NCBI GenBank assembly: GCA_963778945.1 | Contig: CAVZWL010000019.1 | Location: 62,001 to 126,000 of the forward strand | Length of the DNA stretch: 64,000 nucleotides | From: Fen-1254 sp963778945 | GTDB lineage: Bacteria > Bacteroidota > Ignavibacteria > UBA10030 | Direction: 5' to 3' | Shown here: positions 8,121-16,812 of the stretch, piece after piece | How the letters are laid out: the number at the start of each line of letters is the position of its first letter | Numbering within the stretch: the stretch's first letter is position 1 | Position numbers and translations under genes: made by a program | The notes under the pieces: generated by a model | Database searches by the model: none | Told to the model about the DNA's origin: nothing | The model's input: the letters and a program-made list of their open reading frames with translations, nothing else

Positions 8121-8694
8121 ATGCGCCATTTAAAATCAGGACGAAAGCTTAAACGCACCGCAAGTCACCGCAAAGCAACGCTTGCTGCGCTGGGCACATC
8201 TTTGATTGTTCATAAAAGAATAAAGACTACGGTTGCGAAAGCAAAAGAAGCCCGCATGTATGTAGAAAAAATTATTACACGTGCAAAAAATGCGGTTGCT
8301 CGGGAAGCCGGAACAGAAAAGAAAAATATTGCAGCCCGCCGTGAAGTTTTTTCGATACTCCGGAGTAAAGCGGCAGTCGCGGAGTTGTTTAAGGAAATTG
8401 CTCCGAAAGTTGCAGCGCGGGCCGGCGGTTACACGAGGGTAGTTAAATTGGGCCGTCGTCTCGGCGACGGCGCCGAAGTGGCAATGCTGGAACTGGTGGA
8501 TTTCAATATCGGCCAGGATAAAAGCGCGGCTAAAACGGCAAAGAAATCGGCGGCAAGAAAGAAACAGATACCCAAAAAGAAAACTGCGAAGAAATACAGC
8601 CGCAGGAGAAAACGTACAGCAGCCTGAATCGGTGCCGGGCGTTTCGACTCCGGATGCAGGAGCGGTCAATGCAGAAACGACAAAGGATAGCTAA
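8121..8694 (+). CDS. rplQ: 50S ribosomal protein L17 with C-terminal extension
   Basis: L17 (bL17) lies near the polypeptide exit tunnel. The core, MRHLKSGRKLKRTASHRKAT to GRRLGDGAEVAMLELVDF, is intact from ATG 8121. After about residue 135 comes a lysine- and alanine-rich extension. As written, the frame ends at 8627 (KRTAA). If one base is dropped near 8595, the frame continues TAAGENVQQPESVPGVSTPD to a stop at 8692-8694 that lies inside the terminator stem. The longer reading fits better because acidic tails on L17 are common in this group and it runs up to the terminator. The exact end is uncertain. Confidence 0.88.
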
Positions 8695-8707
8695 GCGCTA
8701 TCCTTTT
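8682..8707 (+). terminator. Terminator of the spc-alpha operon
   Basis: Perfect 10-bp stem AAAGGATAGC / GCTATCCTTT with a TAAGC loop, followed by a short T run (TTTT). The proposed rplQ stop codon lies at the edge of the loop. It separates the ribosomal operon from engB. Confidence 0.7.
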
Positions 8708-8738
8708 GTGCTTCTATAACTTTGGGAGAAAGAACAGT

Positions 8739-9369
8739 ATGTTAAAAATAAATTCGGCGGAATTTTTACAGGGTGTTGCAGATCTTCATCAATTGCCGAA
8801 AAATGAATTGCGCGAGATTGTGTTTATCGGCCGGTCGAACGTCGGTAAATCGTCGCTGCTTAATAAAATCTGCAATAAAAAAAATCTCGCGCGTTCGAGT
8901 TCAACACCCGGCAAAACGCGGGAAATCAACTATTACATTATCAACAACGAATTTTATTTTGTCGACCTTCCCGGATACGGCTATGCAAAAGTTCCGGAAC
9001 AGATGAAAGCCGGATGGAAACGGCTCATTGAAGATTTTCTCAAGAGAGAAGAAAAAATCGGGCTGGCGCTGCAGTTGATAGATTCGCGGCAGGAACCGAC
9101 GCCTCTGGATCTTATGATGATGGACTGGCTTGAGTATTATGAAGTGCCGTATCTTCTTGGTATTGACGAAATCGGATAAACTGCCTTTCAGCAAGCTTGG
9201 CAAACAAATCGACATCTATAAAGAGCGGTTCCATGCGCAGATTGCCGATGGAAGCTGCCGGGGAATAGTGCCGTTTTCTGTCGTCAGCGGCGTCGGCCGT
9301 CTGGAATTGCTGAAAGATATGGAAGATCATATAGAACCTCCTCGAAAAAGCAGAAAAGAAGCAGTTTAG
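8739..9369 (+). CDS. engB: Ribosome-biogenesis GTPase EngB/YsxC (one-base frameshift)
   Basis: A Ras-like GTPase needed for late large-subunit assembly. Visible motifs are G1 GRSNVGKSS, G2 region SSTPGKTREINYY, G3 DLPGYGYAKVP and, after the break, G4 LTKSDKL. An extra G near 9162 (CTTGGTA) shifts the frame between PYLL and VLTKSDKL. Dropping it gives 209 residues, normal for the family. ATG 8739 follows GGGAGAAAGAAC. It stands alone between two terminators. Confidence 0.93.
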
Positions 9370-9371
9370 AG

Positions 9372-9403
9372 AAAAAGACTCCGCAAAAACGGAGTCTTTT
9401 TTT
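9372..9403 (+). terminator. Rho-independent terminator after engB
   Basis: Stem AAAAAGACTCCG / CGGAGTCTTTTT with loop CAAAAA followed by further T residues. It begins 3 bases after the engB stop. Confidence 0.9.
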
Positions 9404-9479
9404 ATGCGCCTTCGATCCAAAGAAATGCCGGCAGGCTAATCATGAAGCGCTTCAAGAGTGAAATATTATCAAAAAACAC

Positions 9480-9508
9480 TTGACAAACTCAATGACAAGT
9501 TATATATT
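9480..9508 (+). promoter_or_regulatory. Promoter for the susC/susD operon
   Basis: TTGACA at 9480-9485, a 17-bp spacer, and TATATT at 9503-9508, a near-consensus housekeeping promoter. It is the only good match between the engB terminator and susC. If used, it would give a leader of about 360 nt before the susC start at 9878. Confidence 0.65.
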
Positions 9509-9555
9509 TTTACAAATTTAGACCAAACATATAGAAGAAGGAGGTGTAGACCGGT

Positions 9556-9581
9556 TTTGCACAAGAACACTGTTGTGCAAA
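9556..9581. promoter_or_regulatory. Perfect inverted repeat TTTGCACAA-N8-TTGTGCAAA
   Basis: Nine-base arms with an 8-base spacer (GAACACTG), about 50 bases downstream of the predicted -10. It could be a DNA operator that blocks elongation or an RNA hairpin. The same half-site recurs at 9787-9794 and 9814-9821, and a related GCACAA occurs near 9655. Confidence 0.5.
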
Positions 9582-9687
9582 GATAAGCCTATTGTTCAAA
9601 TAATTCTTACCTGTTTACTCTTTTTTGGAACGATCCGAGAGTAAATCCTTTTCGCACAAAACATTTCTCTAAGAAGGAGGTCTGCTT

Positions 9688-9714
9688 ATGTCTGGGAAAA
9701 AGGATTCAACCTGA
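9688..9714 (+). CDS. Possible 8-codon leader peptide MSGKKDST
   Basis: ATG 9688 is preceded by AAGAAGGAGG, the strongest Shine-Dalgarno sequence in this leader, at good spacing, and is followed after eight codons by TGA. A frameshift after codon 5 would extend it to about 33 codons ending in a T-rich tract, so truncation by a sequence error cannot be excluded. No homology was recognised. Its place before a terminator-like hairpin suggests a leader peptide. Confidence 0.35.
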   Translation: MSGKKDST

Positions 9715-9739
9715 GTTTTTTCGGGAAGCTGCAAGCTCT

Positions 9740-9780
9740 AAGAAAAGAACGAAGCTCAAAAAGTTACTTTTCTTTTTTTT
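9740..9780 (+). terminator. Terminator-like hairpin in the susC leader
   Basis: Arms AAGAAAAG (9740-9747) and CTTTTCTT (9767-9774), with extra AAC/GTT pairing inside, merge into a run of T to 9780. The stem is AT-rich and weak. It lies between the mini-ORF and susC, in position to act as an attenuator. Confidence 0.4.
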
Positions 9781-9786
9781 CCTTAA

Positions 9787-9821
9787 TTGCACAAACATTG
9801 AAAAAACATTCCGTTGTGCAT
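9787..9821. promoter_or_regulatory. Second TTGCACAA...TTGTGCA inverted pair
   Basis: TTGCACAA at 9787-9794 and TTGTGCAT at 9814-9821, separated by 19 bases. It repeats the half-sites of the inverted repeat at 9556-9581 with wider spacing, about 57 bases before the susC start. Confidence 0.4.
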
Positions 9822-9877
9822 GACGATTTTGTTTTTGATCCACATTAATGAATCAATTTTTTAAGAGGAGCCTATTT

Positions 9878-12800
9878 ATGAAAAAAATCTGTGGCTACGT
9901 CCTTTTTGCCGTTATGCTGCTTGCGTTGGTCGCAAATGCAGCATTAGCGCAGAATGGTACTATTAAGGGTGTCGTAACCGACGATCAAACCGGTGCTACT
10001 CTTCCGGGTGCGACGGTGCTCGTCGAGAAAACTGCCTATGGTGCAGCAACCGATCAGGATGGAAAATATGTTATTGCAAATCTTCCTCCGGGATCGTATT
10101 CATTATTAGTGCGCTTTGTCGGCTATATTCCGGTTCGGCAATTGATAACGATCGGTGCCGGCGAAGAACAGGTAGTCGATTTTAAATTGACGGCAAGCGC
10201 TGTTCAGGTCAATCCTGTTGTTATCACTGCAATTGGAACTGCGGCAGAAAGAGAAAAACTTGCCGTCACAGTTTCCAGTGTCGATGATAAAGAATTGGAA
10301 ACAGCCGGTGCGCACGACGTTATTACCGATCTTGCGGCAAAAGCTCCCGGCGTCTATACGACGGAAACAACTGGCGATCCGGGTTCGGCAACCAGAATTA
10401 TTTTGCGCGGTGCTCGTTCGTTAAATAGCGACAACCAGCCTCTCGTTGTTGTCGACGGTATTCCGATCCTCAGTTCGGTAAACGGTGCGGACGGCTACAA
10501 TGTCGGCGGTGTTGCTGCAGAATCCCATTTGACTGATATCAATCCGAACGACATTCAATCCATTGAAATTTACAAAGGTCCTTCCGCTGCCTCTATCTGG
10601 GGATCGCGCGCTGCTAATGGCGTTATCGTCATCACAACGAAGAACGGCAAAGTCAGCGGACTCTCCGGCGGACGAAAATTAAATCTTATCCGTGCGTACT
10701 CAGGTTTATGTAGATAATATATCCAAATCGTGAACCTCTGCAAACAAGCTTTGGACAGGGTGTTGATGGGCGAGTATGTATATAATGGTTCAGATTGAGC
10801 TGGGGTGATCCTATCTGGTTGCGTTCCGGCGCAGCAGATGTTCACGCATCCGAGTTATGCTTATTCACCGATAACAGCAAAGAATTCCAAGCAGACGTTA
10901 CGATCATGCTGACCGATATCTACCGGTCTGCAGTTTCGACTGATTTAGGCGTAACTTTGCAGGGCGGCGATGAATGGGGCGATTATTACCTTGATTTGGA
11001 TCAGTTATTCCAGCAGGGTATTATTATGGCCAATTCAGACTTGAAACGTTCTTCTGTAAAAGCCAATGTTTCAAGAAAGTTTTCAGAAGAGTTTACTATT
11101 CGTGTCAATGCAAACTATATAAAATCCATCAAGCGATCGTATTCAGCAAGGATCGAATATTTCGGGATTGCTCCTCGGCAGCTATCGAACGCCTCCCGAT
11201 TTCAACAACGATCCGTATCTTAGTGGATTATGTCAGTGCCGCAGGAGCAATTACGTACATGCCAGTTCAGCGTTCCTATCGTGATCCAACAGGAAATCCG
11301 ACAGCAAAGATCGGATACGATAATCCGCTGGATGTAATCTACAGGATTCCGACGATATACAGCACGGACCGATTTCTGGGCAGTACGGAAATGTCATACG
11401 ATCCTGCCAAATGGTTGAATATTACATATCCGAGTCGGCATGGATTATTATACGGAAAATCGAAGTACGAGTTATCCGTTCAGAGATGCTTCGTTCTCAA
11501 CCGGATATTTAACAAGAGAAGTGATAGGCGAATATCAGTTGAACAGCGATCTTATGGCGAAAGCCACTCAAAAATTTTCCGATGATTTTAATGGATCATT
11601 GCTCGTAGGTTTCCATGTGGATAATCACAGCACGGATGATTTATACACTCGAAGGCACCGAATTATATAATTACAAACGGTTTGTTTGCGATGCAAAATT
11701 GCGAGAAGCGTGACGACCTCCGAAGGACTATGGTACGATGCGGACAGCGGCTTTTTACGGCGAGGTGAAATTCGAGCATTTACGACCAGTTGTTTTTAAC
11801 GATGACCGGACGCAATGAAAGCGCTTCCACATACGGTTCAAATGTTGCAAAAACTTATTTTTATCCTTCGGCAAATTTGGCCTGGCAGTTTACACAATTG
11901 CCGGATCTCAAAGACGATGCAACGCTTAGTTACGGTAAACTTCGCGTTGCGTACGGAACTGCTGCAAACCAGCCGTCCGTATTCCAGACCGAATACATAT
12001 TACCCAACGGCCTCAACGGCCGATGGATGGGGAGCGACAACGAACCTTCTCGATGCAACCAGTCCTCTTTACAATGGCGGCATCCAGCGTTCATCACGTT
12101 CTGGGAAATGCCGGATCTCAAAACCGGAAATGACGGCTGAAACAGAATTCGGCGGTGATTTCAGGTTCTTCAGTGATCGAACATCGTTGAATTTGACGCA
12201 GTATTACAGCAAAACAACGGATGCTATCCTTCCGCATGCCGATTGCACCGACGTGCGGTTTCACATATGAATATGCAAATGCAGCCACAATTGAGAATAG
12301 ATGGAACTGAAGTTACAATTGACAATCGATTGGCTCCATATCGGCGGGTTCTCCTGGTCTTCGACGATCAATTGGTCGAAGAACAAAAACGAAGTAACGT
12401 CCATGCCTGCAGGCGTCACATCTATTTTCTTGTCGGGTTTTGAAGATCCGAGTTCACGTGCAATTCTTCAACCAGCCGGTCGGTGTCCTATGCGGCACAC
12501 GGTGGGCAAGAAATGCGGATGGAAGTATCAAGCTTGATGCCAATGGATTCCCCGATGGAAGATGCGACATACGGAATTATCGGCGATCCGAATCCCTGAT
12601 TGGAGAAGCAGTATTACCAATACATTCCGATACGAACGCTTTTCTTTAAATGTCGTCATCGACATTAAGAAAGGCGGCAAAGTGTGGAACGGAACAAAAG
12701 GCGCTCTTGACTTATTTCGGAACGCGACGGCTCGCAAAACTGGTGGAGGACGACCGTAATGCTGCAAGCCACGGATCACAACATGTAAAATTATGAAGGT

Positions 12801-13217
12801 TGACCGTCGCTGATCTGACGATTATCAGGCCAGCGCTGTTACCAATGAATACCGACGGTTCGTATTCTTTCCGCGGCTATATCAATAATTTCGGCGGCGG
12901 GAATGTTGTGATTGATGAATATGCTATTCCTTGATGGTCCGGATGCCGGATTTACGGGACCATCCGAACAATTCATCGAAGACGGCGGATTTGTTCGATT
13001 AAAGGAAGTAACGCTTTCCTATACATTCCCGCTGCAGTTTATCGGTTTGCAAAATGCAACGGTTAGTGTAACCGGCAGAAACCTGGAACTGTGGACAAAT
13101 TACACCGGCATCGATCCCGAAACAAACTTGACTGGTCCGACCAATGGTCAGGGCATCGATTATTTCAATAATCCGACCACGAAAACATGGGTCTTTTCCT
13201 TAAAGTTTGATTATTAA
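9878..13217 (+). CDS. SusC/RagA-type TonB-dependent outer-membrane receptor (many frameshifts)
   Basis: SusC-type receptors form the barrel of glycan or peptide import complexes in the outer membrane. ATG 9878 follows AAGAGGAG. A signal peptide (MKKICGYVLFAVMLLALVAN) is followed by a carboxypeptidase-D-like domain (GTIKGVVTDDQTGATLPGAT), a plug domain (QPLVVVDGIPI, then SIEIYKGPSAASIWGSRAAN) and fragments of a 22-strand barrel. The barrel ends at ...NNPTTKTWVFSLKFDY, the usual SusC ending. The first 280 residues are clean. From about 10650 onward roughly twenty frame changes and some stops interrupt the barrel. The total span corresponds to about 1,110 residues, right for SusC. Given errors in essential genes nearby I read this as poor sequence, but a decayed gene is possible. 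The substrate is unknown. Confidence 0.85.
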
Positions 13218-13234
13218 TTATGAGGAGCATAGAC

Positions 13235-14719
13235 ATGAGATTGAAATATATCATATATCCTCTTGCAATCATAGCATTGATGGTAATGCTCAATGGATGC
13301 GAGAAATTTACAGAAGGATTCAATACCAGCACTACGTGTCTGCGCTGGATGCTTCATGCGCAGCAGCTTTTTTCCGGAGCGCAGATTGGTTATATGCAAG
13401 TTATGAAGGAGGCTTGGCGACGGATTGCGGCTATTCTTACACAGCAAGCGACTCGGAGCTGAAAATCAATATGCAGCGTATCAAGGTTACACGCTGACAT
13501 CGCAGGATTTCATCAATGAATGGGCAACGGCTTATGTCAGCTGCTTCGCCAATATCAAACTTGCTGAAGATAAAAGCAGCTGTACAGCCCGAATCTTCGC
13601 GGCGCGGCTGAAGTGTACCGAAGGATTGCACATGGGCACCATGACGGCGCTCTGGGGCGATGTTCCATACAGCCAGGCCGGCACAGGCGCCTGACTATTC
13701 TGCAGCCGGCGTACGATGCACAAGCCGTCAGTTTATCCTGCAGTGCAGGCGGTTTTGACTCAGGCCATTGCCGATCTTGCGACATCGGATGGAACTTTGA
13801 AGAGCAGCATAGATATCTTTTCATCTGCAGGAAATATCTGCACTATGGAAGAGCGCTGGCATACTCTGCGAAAGCGCGTTATTATATGCAGGTAGCACGA
13901 GGTACAAGTTATGCCGCGGCAGATCTGAATAACGTCATCACGAATGCGATACTTGGTGACATTGCCAGTTGATGGATCTCAAGATATCTCATTCGTGCAC
14001 AGCACCTCTCAGGGCCAAAATGAAAATCTGTGGTATTCATTCCTGGTGAACGATAGGACGGGATATTTAAGTGCTGCAACAACATTTGCAGAACCGATGC
14101 TGTATTACCGCAACGTTGATGGAAAATCGAACGATACCATGCGATTGCAGTATTACTACGAAAAAACTGCAGGTTATACGGATTTGAATTATTATGACTG
14201 CCGGCGGAGCTTTGATATCGCTCAATCATTCCCGATATTCCGCGCCTCAGAAACATTGCTGCTTATGGCGGAAGCATATTATTGTCAGGGCAGATGCTGC
14301 AAATGCTCTGACGTATTTGAATTCTGCCCGGACATATGCCAATAATGTTTACGGATCGAACCTGTCTGCTTACGTTGCGGGCGATTTAAGCGCTGTGCGT
14401 GACGGCAATGCAAAACTCCTGCAGGCGATTTTAAACGAACAATATCTTGCAACTGGCATTCCAGATTGAAGTCGTTTAATTTTGCACGACGTGTGAATTA
14501 TGCATTTCACATATACGGATTCATCGAATGTCGAGCATGTCAATGGCGCCTACGTTCGGAACGGTTTTCCCGCAGCGATTCCTGTATTCACAGGATGAGA
14601 TTACGGCAAATCCGAATGCGCCGGTGACGACATTGTTCCAAAAGACGGATGTCAACAATAATAACAATATCTTGCAGTTAATACCTGCCGGATATTGTAG
14701 ATCGGATATTTGTAACTAG
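13235..14719 (+). CDS. SusD/RagB-type outer-membrane lipoprotein (many frameshifts)
   Basis: SusD proteins cap the SusC barrel and bind substrate at the cell surface. ATG 13235 follows TATGAGGAGCATAGAC, 17 bases after the susC stop. The N-terminus MRLKYIIYPLAIIALMVMLN is followed by GC, a lipoprotein signal with Cys22. Fragments in all three frames match a SusD-like fold: LFSGAQIGYMQVM, ANIKLAEDK, FRASETLLLMAEAYY, LNEQYLATG. Length (about 495 codons) and position directly after susC support the call. The frame breaks about ten times, as in susC. Confidence 0.75.
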
Positions 14720-14756
14720 AAGCCCCGTTATACAGAGATAACGGGGCTTCTTTTTT
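14720..14756 (+). terminator. Rho-independent terminator after susD
   Basis: Perfect 12-bp stem AAGCCCCGTTAT / ATAACGGGGCTT, loop ACAGAG, followed by CTTTTTT. It starts immediately after the last proposed stop of the susD gene. Confidence 0.92.
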
Positions 14757-14885
14757 ATGCGATGCTTCGTGCAGGGAGTTGATTCTCTTCTTATAAAATT
14801 GTAATGTACCATATGAAGATGAAAAAATAGGTCACAAAACTTATTTTATGAATTTAACGTTCTCCGAGGCAGGAAAGTCTATTCA

Positions 14886-15785
14886 ATGTTTATTTCTATT
14901 CTCTTAACCGCTTTTGTCTCCGCAGCATATATGCCGCTGCAGAACATGCAGAGAATCTTGTACTTGATTGAAGAAGGAACGTTCGGCTCTTTTGAGGATG
15001 CAAAAAGAATATACATCGATTATCAGCAAAGGATTTTCGTTACCGATGTGCATACACATCAAGTGCTTCATGTTCACTCGGCCGCAGGCCGAACCTCAGA
15101 TGATCGGCGGATACGGCTGGTCGCCTACGAGTTTTGATACTCCGACAGGCATCGCTGCAGACGGCGTAAATGTCTATATCAGCGATTACGGCAACCGGCG
15201 CATACAGCGCTACGACCGGTCTCTGAATTTTATTTCCACATGGTATTTGGCCGGCTATGATGATGACAAAAAGAATTGCGGATACCCGCTGGGTGTGGCA
15301 TTATCGAATTCCGGAGAATTTTTCGTGCTCGACGGAGAGAATAACAAAATTGTTAAATATTCTTCCGACGGTGTCATTCGACCGCACATTCGGCGATATC
15401 GATGCGGCGGAAGGGAAATTGCAAAAGCCGCTTAAGCTTCTCATTTCGGAATCGCAGCAGATCTATGTGCTGGAACCGGAAAGGCTCTGTGTGTATGATG
15501 TATACGGCAACTTTGTGCAGGAAATCGGAAAAGACGTCCTTCATCAAGCATGTGGATTTTGCATTGCGCCGGAAAAAATCTGGGTCGTTTCGCCGGATAC
15601 GCTTTATTGTTTTTCTCTGGATGGCCGGCAAAGTGCGGCGCTGCCGGCAAAAAAAATCATGTCGGAAGCGCCGCTTCAAAATATTCGCGATATAGGTGCC
15701 GAGCGAAAATTTTATTTATCTGCTCACAAACAACGCTGTGCACCGGATGCGGATAAGCCGATTAGTGACAGCGCATCACAGTTGA
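14886..15785 (+). CDS. NHL-repeat beta-propeller protein, probably exported (frameshifts)
   Basis: The start ATG 14886 (AGGAAAG upstream) gives MFISILLTAFVSAAYMPLQN, a possible signal sequence. Repeated NHL-type blades follow: DAKRIYIDYQQRIFVTDVHT, PTGIAADGVNVYISDYGNRR, YPLGVALSNSGEFFVLDGEN, KPLKLLISESQQIYVLEPER. Frame breaks occur near 15080, 15370 and 15712. If the last one is corrected the product ends LTNNAVHRMRISRLVTAHHS at 15785, leaving the ssb promoter free. NHL propellers usually mediate binding; no enzyme function is implied. A partner is unknown. Confidence 0.65.
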
Positions 15786-15793
15786 TCCTGCGC

Positions 15794-15822
15794 TTGACAT
15801 TCGTTTTGAATAGCGCTACTTT
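15794..15822 (+). promoter_or_regulatory. Promoter for ssb
   Basis: TTGACA at 15794-15799, 17-bp spacer, TACTTT at 15817-15822, about 47 bases before the ssb start. Confidence 0.6.
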
Positions 15823-15868
15823 ACATCGGAAACGGGGATGAAGTTCACGAATAAAGGAGCAAAAGGTT

Positions 15869-16294
15869 ATGGCAGCACGGAGTATCAACAAAGTAATATT
15901 GATCGGAAATCTGGGTCAGGATCCGGAATTGCGTTATACGAGCGGCGGTGTGGCGGTAGCAACATTCAGCCTGGCGACGAACGAGACATGGAAAGATCAG
16001 GATGGAAATGCTCAGGAAAAAACGCAATGGCATAACCTTGTTGCCTGGAGAAAATTGGCGGAAATTTGCGGAGAATATCTTAAAAAAGGAAGCAAAGTCT
16101 ATATCGAAGGGAGATTGCAATATCGCAATTATGACGATAAGAATGGCGTGAAACGATATGTGACGGAAATCGTCATCGACCAAATGCTGATGCTTGACAG
16201 TAAAGGAGGTTCGGGCGCATCTTCCGATTTCACACCTGCTGCGCGCTCGGAAGAGCCGGCTCCTCCCGAAAAAGCAGACGATTTGCCATTTTAG
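15869..16294 (+). CDS. ssb: Single-stranded DNA-binding protein
   Basis: SSB coats single-stranded DNA in replication, repair and recombination. The 141-residue product has an N-terminal OB fold (SINKVILIGNLGQDPELRYT, WHNLVAWRKLAEICGEYLKK, YIEGRLQYRNYDDKNG), a short low-complexity linker and the acidic tip DDLPF that binds partner proteins. ATG 15869 follows AAAGGAGCAAAAGGTT. It has its own promoter and terminator. Confidence 0.97.
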   Translation: MAARSINKVILIGNLGQDPELRYTSGGVAVATFSLATNETWKDQDGNAQEKTQWHNLVAWRKLAEICGEYLKKGSKVYIEGRLQYRNYDDKNGVKRYVTEIVIDQMLMLDSKGGSGASSDFTPAARSEEPAPPEKADDLPF

Positions 16295-16315
16295 GCAGTC
16301 GTATAGTGAAATGAT

Positions 16316-16348
16316 GAAGCCCTGGAATATTTCCTGGGCTTTTTTTTC
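16316..16348 (+). terminator. Rho-independent terminator after ssb
   Basis: Arms AAGCCCTGGAA and TTCCTGGGCTT (one mismatch) followed by eight T residues. Confidence 0.85.
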
Positions 16349-16366
16349 ATCATGAGCAAACAACGA

Positions 16367-16422
16367 CGAATCAAGCACTACAGCCGGAGGCCTGTGAATG
16401 TCATCATGCGTCAGCATGATTC
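16367..16422. repeat. 56-bp dispersed element, copy A
   Basis: Begins CGAATCAAGCACTACAGCCG and ends AGCATGATTC. It contains the hairpin ATCATGC-GTCA-GCATGAT and a small GCC-GGA-GGC hairpin. The last 43 bases match copy B (58314-58356) at 36 positions, with no gaps, and the match extends 13 bases further left. A 7-bp-period array starts 18 bases to its right, as also found at copy B. Confidence 0.7.
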
Positions 16423-16440
16423 TGATCGGAGGATTTATGT

Positions 16441-16503
16441 AACTAAGAACTAAGAACTACGAACCAAGAACTACAACTTACAGTTCACAGTTTTCCGTTA
16501 ACT
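16441..16503. repeat. Degenerate heptanucleotide array 1
   Basis: Nine contiguous 7-mers: AACTAAG, AACTAAG, AACTACG, AACCAAG, AACTACA, ACTTACA, GTTCACA, GTTTTCC, GTTAACT. The period is exact while the sequence drifts, and the pattern changes from an AACTNNG type to a GTTNNCN type halfway. It lies 67 bases upstream of tRNA-Ser. No coding capacity. Confidence 0.7.
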
Positions 16504-16569
16504 GCTCCTGTATTGAGAGATTTGCTTTTTGACCTTCTTTTCGCTTAATTTAAGCATTCAGCACACTTG

Positions 16570-16658
16570 GGAGAGATGGCCGAGTGGCTGAAGGCACAGG
16601 TTTGCTAAACCTGCATAGCGGGAAACTGCTATCGAGGGTTCGAATCCCTCTCTCTCCG
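16570..16658 (+). tRNA. tRNA-Ser (anticodon GCU)
   Basis: Acceptor stem GGAGAGA/TCTCTCC, anticodon loop TTGCTAA within the CAGGT/ACCTG stem, a long variable arm (TAGC...GCTA) as expected for a class II tRNA, and the T loop GGTTCGAATCC. Decodes AGC/AGU serine codons. The 3' CCA is not encoded. Confidence 0.96.
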
Positions 16659-16731
16659 CGCTACATGTATGGCGATTTGATTACAGCTTGCGGCCATTGT
16701 ACAACAGCTAAAGCGTTGAATTCTTACAGAA

Positions 16732-16760
16732 CCCGACGCTGAATACGTTGGGATTTTTTT
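16732..16760 (+). terminator. Rho-independent terminator downstream of tRNA-Ser
   Basis: Stem CCCGACG / CGTTGGG (one G-T pair) followed by ATTTTTTTT. It ends the tRNA transcript about 50 bases before metH. Confidence 0.75.
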
Positions 16761-16812
16761 TATTGAAAAACAGCAGAATGATCAATTCCGGAATTGCCGG
16801 ATAGTCAGTCGA

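Larger units (their letters stand above)
9509..9877 (+). promoter_or_regulatory. Long structured 5' leader of susC
   Basis: The 369 bases between the promoter and susC hold several ordered elements. These are an inverted repeat with 9-bp arms (9556-9581), a second hairpin TTTACTC/GAGTAAA with inner GGA/TCC (about 9614-9643), a mini-ORF with a very strong SD (9688-9714), a terminator-like hairpin with a T tract (9740-9780), and a second TTGCACAA...TTGTGCA pair (9787-9821). No known riboswitch consensus was recognised. The arrangement looks like a transcript leader with attenuation, but that is inference. Confidence 0.5.

Noticed and set aside
16441..16503. CRISPR array
   Set aside because: The units are 7 bases, contiguous and degenerate, with no spacers and no cas genes in the window.
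16659..16812. Cobalamin or SAM riboswitch before metH
   Set aside because: The gap holds only the tRNA terminator and no conserved box of either riboswitch.
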